A stretch of DNA of 6,560 bases from Bacillota bacterium (GTDB taxonomy: Bacteria > Bacillota > Clostridia > DSM-8532): assembly GCA_023426765.1 (NCBI GenBank), contig JAEZBW010000251.1, positions 1 through 6,560 on the forward strand, written 5' to 3'. The notes below the pieces were generated by a model. The model had not been told where the DNA came from. It did not search any database and saw only the letters and a program-made list of their open reading frames with translations. Below are positions 6,094 to 6,560 of the stretch, piece after piece; the first letter of the stretch is position 1, and every line of letters begins with the position of its first letter. A program made the position numbers and the translations under genes.

Positions 6094-6128
6094 ATTAAAT
6101 GTCCGTTACAGGCCTGCTTCCCGGACAT
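6092..6128 (-). terminator. Inverted repeat then T-rich tract: weak terminator of alr or operator of ndoA
   Basis: ATGTCCG (6128-6122) and CGGACAT (6105-6099) form a perfect 7-base inverted repeat around a 16-base loop that itself contains the palindrome CAGGCCTG. On the - strand it is followed by TTAATTT. The form suits an intrinsic terminator ending the alr transcript just before the ndoA promoter, but the loop is long and the T tract is interrupted. A repressor site at the -35 edge is the alternative. Confidence 0.4.
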
Positions 6129-6285
6129 ACGGCTCAGTGACAGTGCTTGCCTCTCTGCCTGCCTTCCGAGCCAGCTTTTGATTCTTTTACCATTAAGTAT
6201 TACTTTTTTTGCAATATTCATACATTGCCCCGCTGCCGCAGACTGATTCCTGAAGTTCCGGGCATAAAGTGATTGAAATCCGCAT
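6106..6285 (-). pseudogene. Possible remnant of the ribbon-helix-helix antitoxin gene (ndoAI-like)
   Basis: In the place where Bacillota usually carry the ndoAI antitoxin, the - strand frame opening at ATG 6285 reads MRISITLCPELQESV, the form of an RHH beta strand followed by helix 1, and stops at TAA 6195-6193 after 30 codons. A second stop follows shortly after. Further on in the same frame, PYVREAGL resembles the second RHH helix (FIREA in relatives) before TAA at 6108-6106. The two pieces are about 25 residues too far apart for a normal RHH domain, so a simple point-mutated gene does not explain it; insertion, rearrangement or chance are all possible. The rest of the gap from 6010 to 6345 shows no gene, only the promoter and inverted repeat listed separately. 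Confidence 0.3.
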
Positions 6286-6345
6286 AATTATGTTTACTTT
6301 TCACTCATGAACAGGTCTTCATCCTGACCGGCTCATCATGGGCTT

Positions 6346-6560
6346 TTATCGGGCTGTATTCAAAGCTGCAGAACCCTGTAGATAATTCACCACGTTCACC
6401 ACTTTGCCATCTTTCAGGTAAACCCTGGGAACCCGTTTTCCGATTAGGCATACCACTTCATAATTGATGGTTTGAGCCAGTGCTGCCATTTCGTCAACCG
6501 TTATTTCACGATTGCCCTGTGTGCCAAAGAGAACGGCTTCATCCCCCGTTTTAATTTCAA
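6346..6560 (-). CDS. alr: Alanine racemase, C-terminal part (5' end beyond the window)
   Basis: This is the PLP-dependent racemase making D-alanine for peptidoglycan. Only the last 70 codons are visible, running in from the right edge to TAA at 6348-6346. They match the end of the C-terminal beta domain: GDEAVLFGTQGNREITVDEM, ALAQTINYEVVCLIG and KRVPRVYLKDGKVVNVVNYL. The Tyr of INYE corresponds, as I recall, to active-site Tyr354 of the Geobacillus enzyme. The remaining tail (QGSAALNTAR) is short and variable. The position just upstream of ndoA on the same strand is the standard Bacillota order and supports both calls. The catalytic lysine lies outside the window, so intactness cannot be judged. 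Confidence 0.93.
   Translation of the reverse strand, partial: EIKTGDEAVLFGTQGNREITVDEMAALAQTINYEVVCLIGKRVPRVYLKDGKVVNVVNYLQGSAALNTAR

Noticed and set aside
6090..6221. Small basic ORF on the - strand (43 codons from ATG 6221, MNIAKKVILNGKRIKSW)
   Set aside because: It has a weak ribosome site, no recognisable fold, and overlaps the inverted repeat; its Lys/Arg richness follows from the purine-rich strand. It is worth only a conservation check as an atypical antitoxin.
6305..6343. Hairpin CATGA...TCATG just after the alr stop
   Set aside because: The stem is interrupted and no T tract follows, so it does not look like a terminator.

Overview
The window looks like a chromosomal segment of a Gram-positive, endospore-type Bacillota, most likely a Clostridia relative. 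The evidence is gene content: alanine racemase followed by an EndoA/MazF-family toxin (the Bacillota alr-ndoA neighbourhood), a TagA-type glycosyltransferase of cell-wall polymer synthesis, a full HD-GYP signalling domain, SLH-like repeats and AGGAGG-type ribosome binding sites. No tRNA, rRNA, CRISPR array, insertion sequence or phage gene was seen. The genus cannot be named from this sequence.

Left half, + strand. The window opens inside a membrane-anchored HD-GYP protein whose visible extracytoplasmic part resembles a family-2 carbohydrate-binding module. After a 190-base gap holding a consensus -10 box and a tiny in-frame upstream ORF comes tagA. It is followed 13 bases later by a three-helix membrane protein of the DUF3810 type with an HEIAH zinc-peptidase-like motif. 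tagA and the DUF3810 gene look like one transcription unit devoted to the cell envelope.

Right half, - strand, read from the right edge leftward. It holds the 3' end of alr, then a 336-base gap with no intact gene, then ndoA, a secreted coiled-coil protein of unknown function, and a large membrane-anchored FAD oxidoreductase with SLH-like C-terminal repeats. The last three are tightly spaced (27 and 11 bases) and probably co-transcribed, with a good sigma-A-type promoter just upstream of ndoA. The two transcription units converge and their stop codons overlap by 4 bases.

The main points of interest are: (1) a probable CBM2-like sensor joined to a c-di-GMP phosphodiesterase; (2) ndoA without the ribbon-helix-helix antitoxin usually encoded between it and alr, although the gap is the right size and keeps an RHH-like fragment; (3) an apparent surface module of a secreted coiled-coil protein plus an exported-looking flavoprotein with cell-wall-anchor-like repeats; (4) a possible EndoA cleavage site (UACAU) between the toxin gene and that module. 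Four proteins here (TagA, DUF3810, the secreted protein, the flavoprotein) and the HD-GYP sensor point to the envelope, but no functional link between the two halves is demonstrated.
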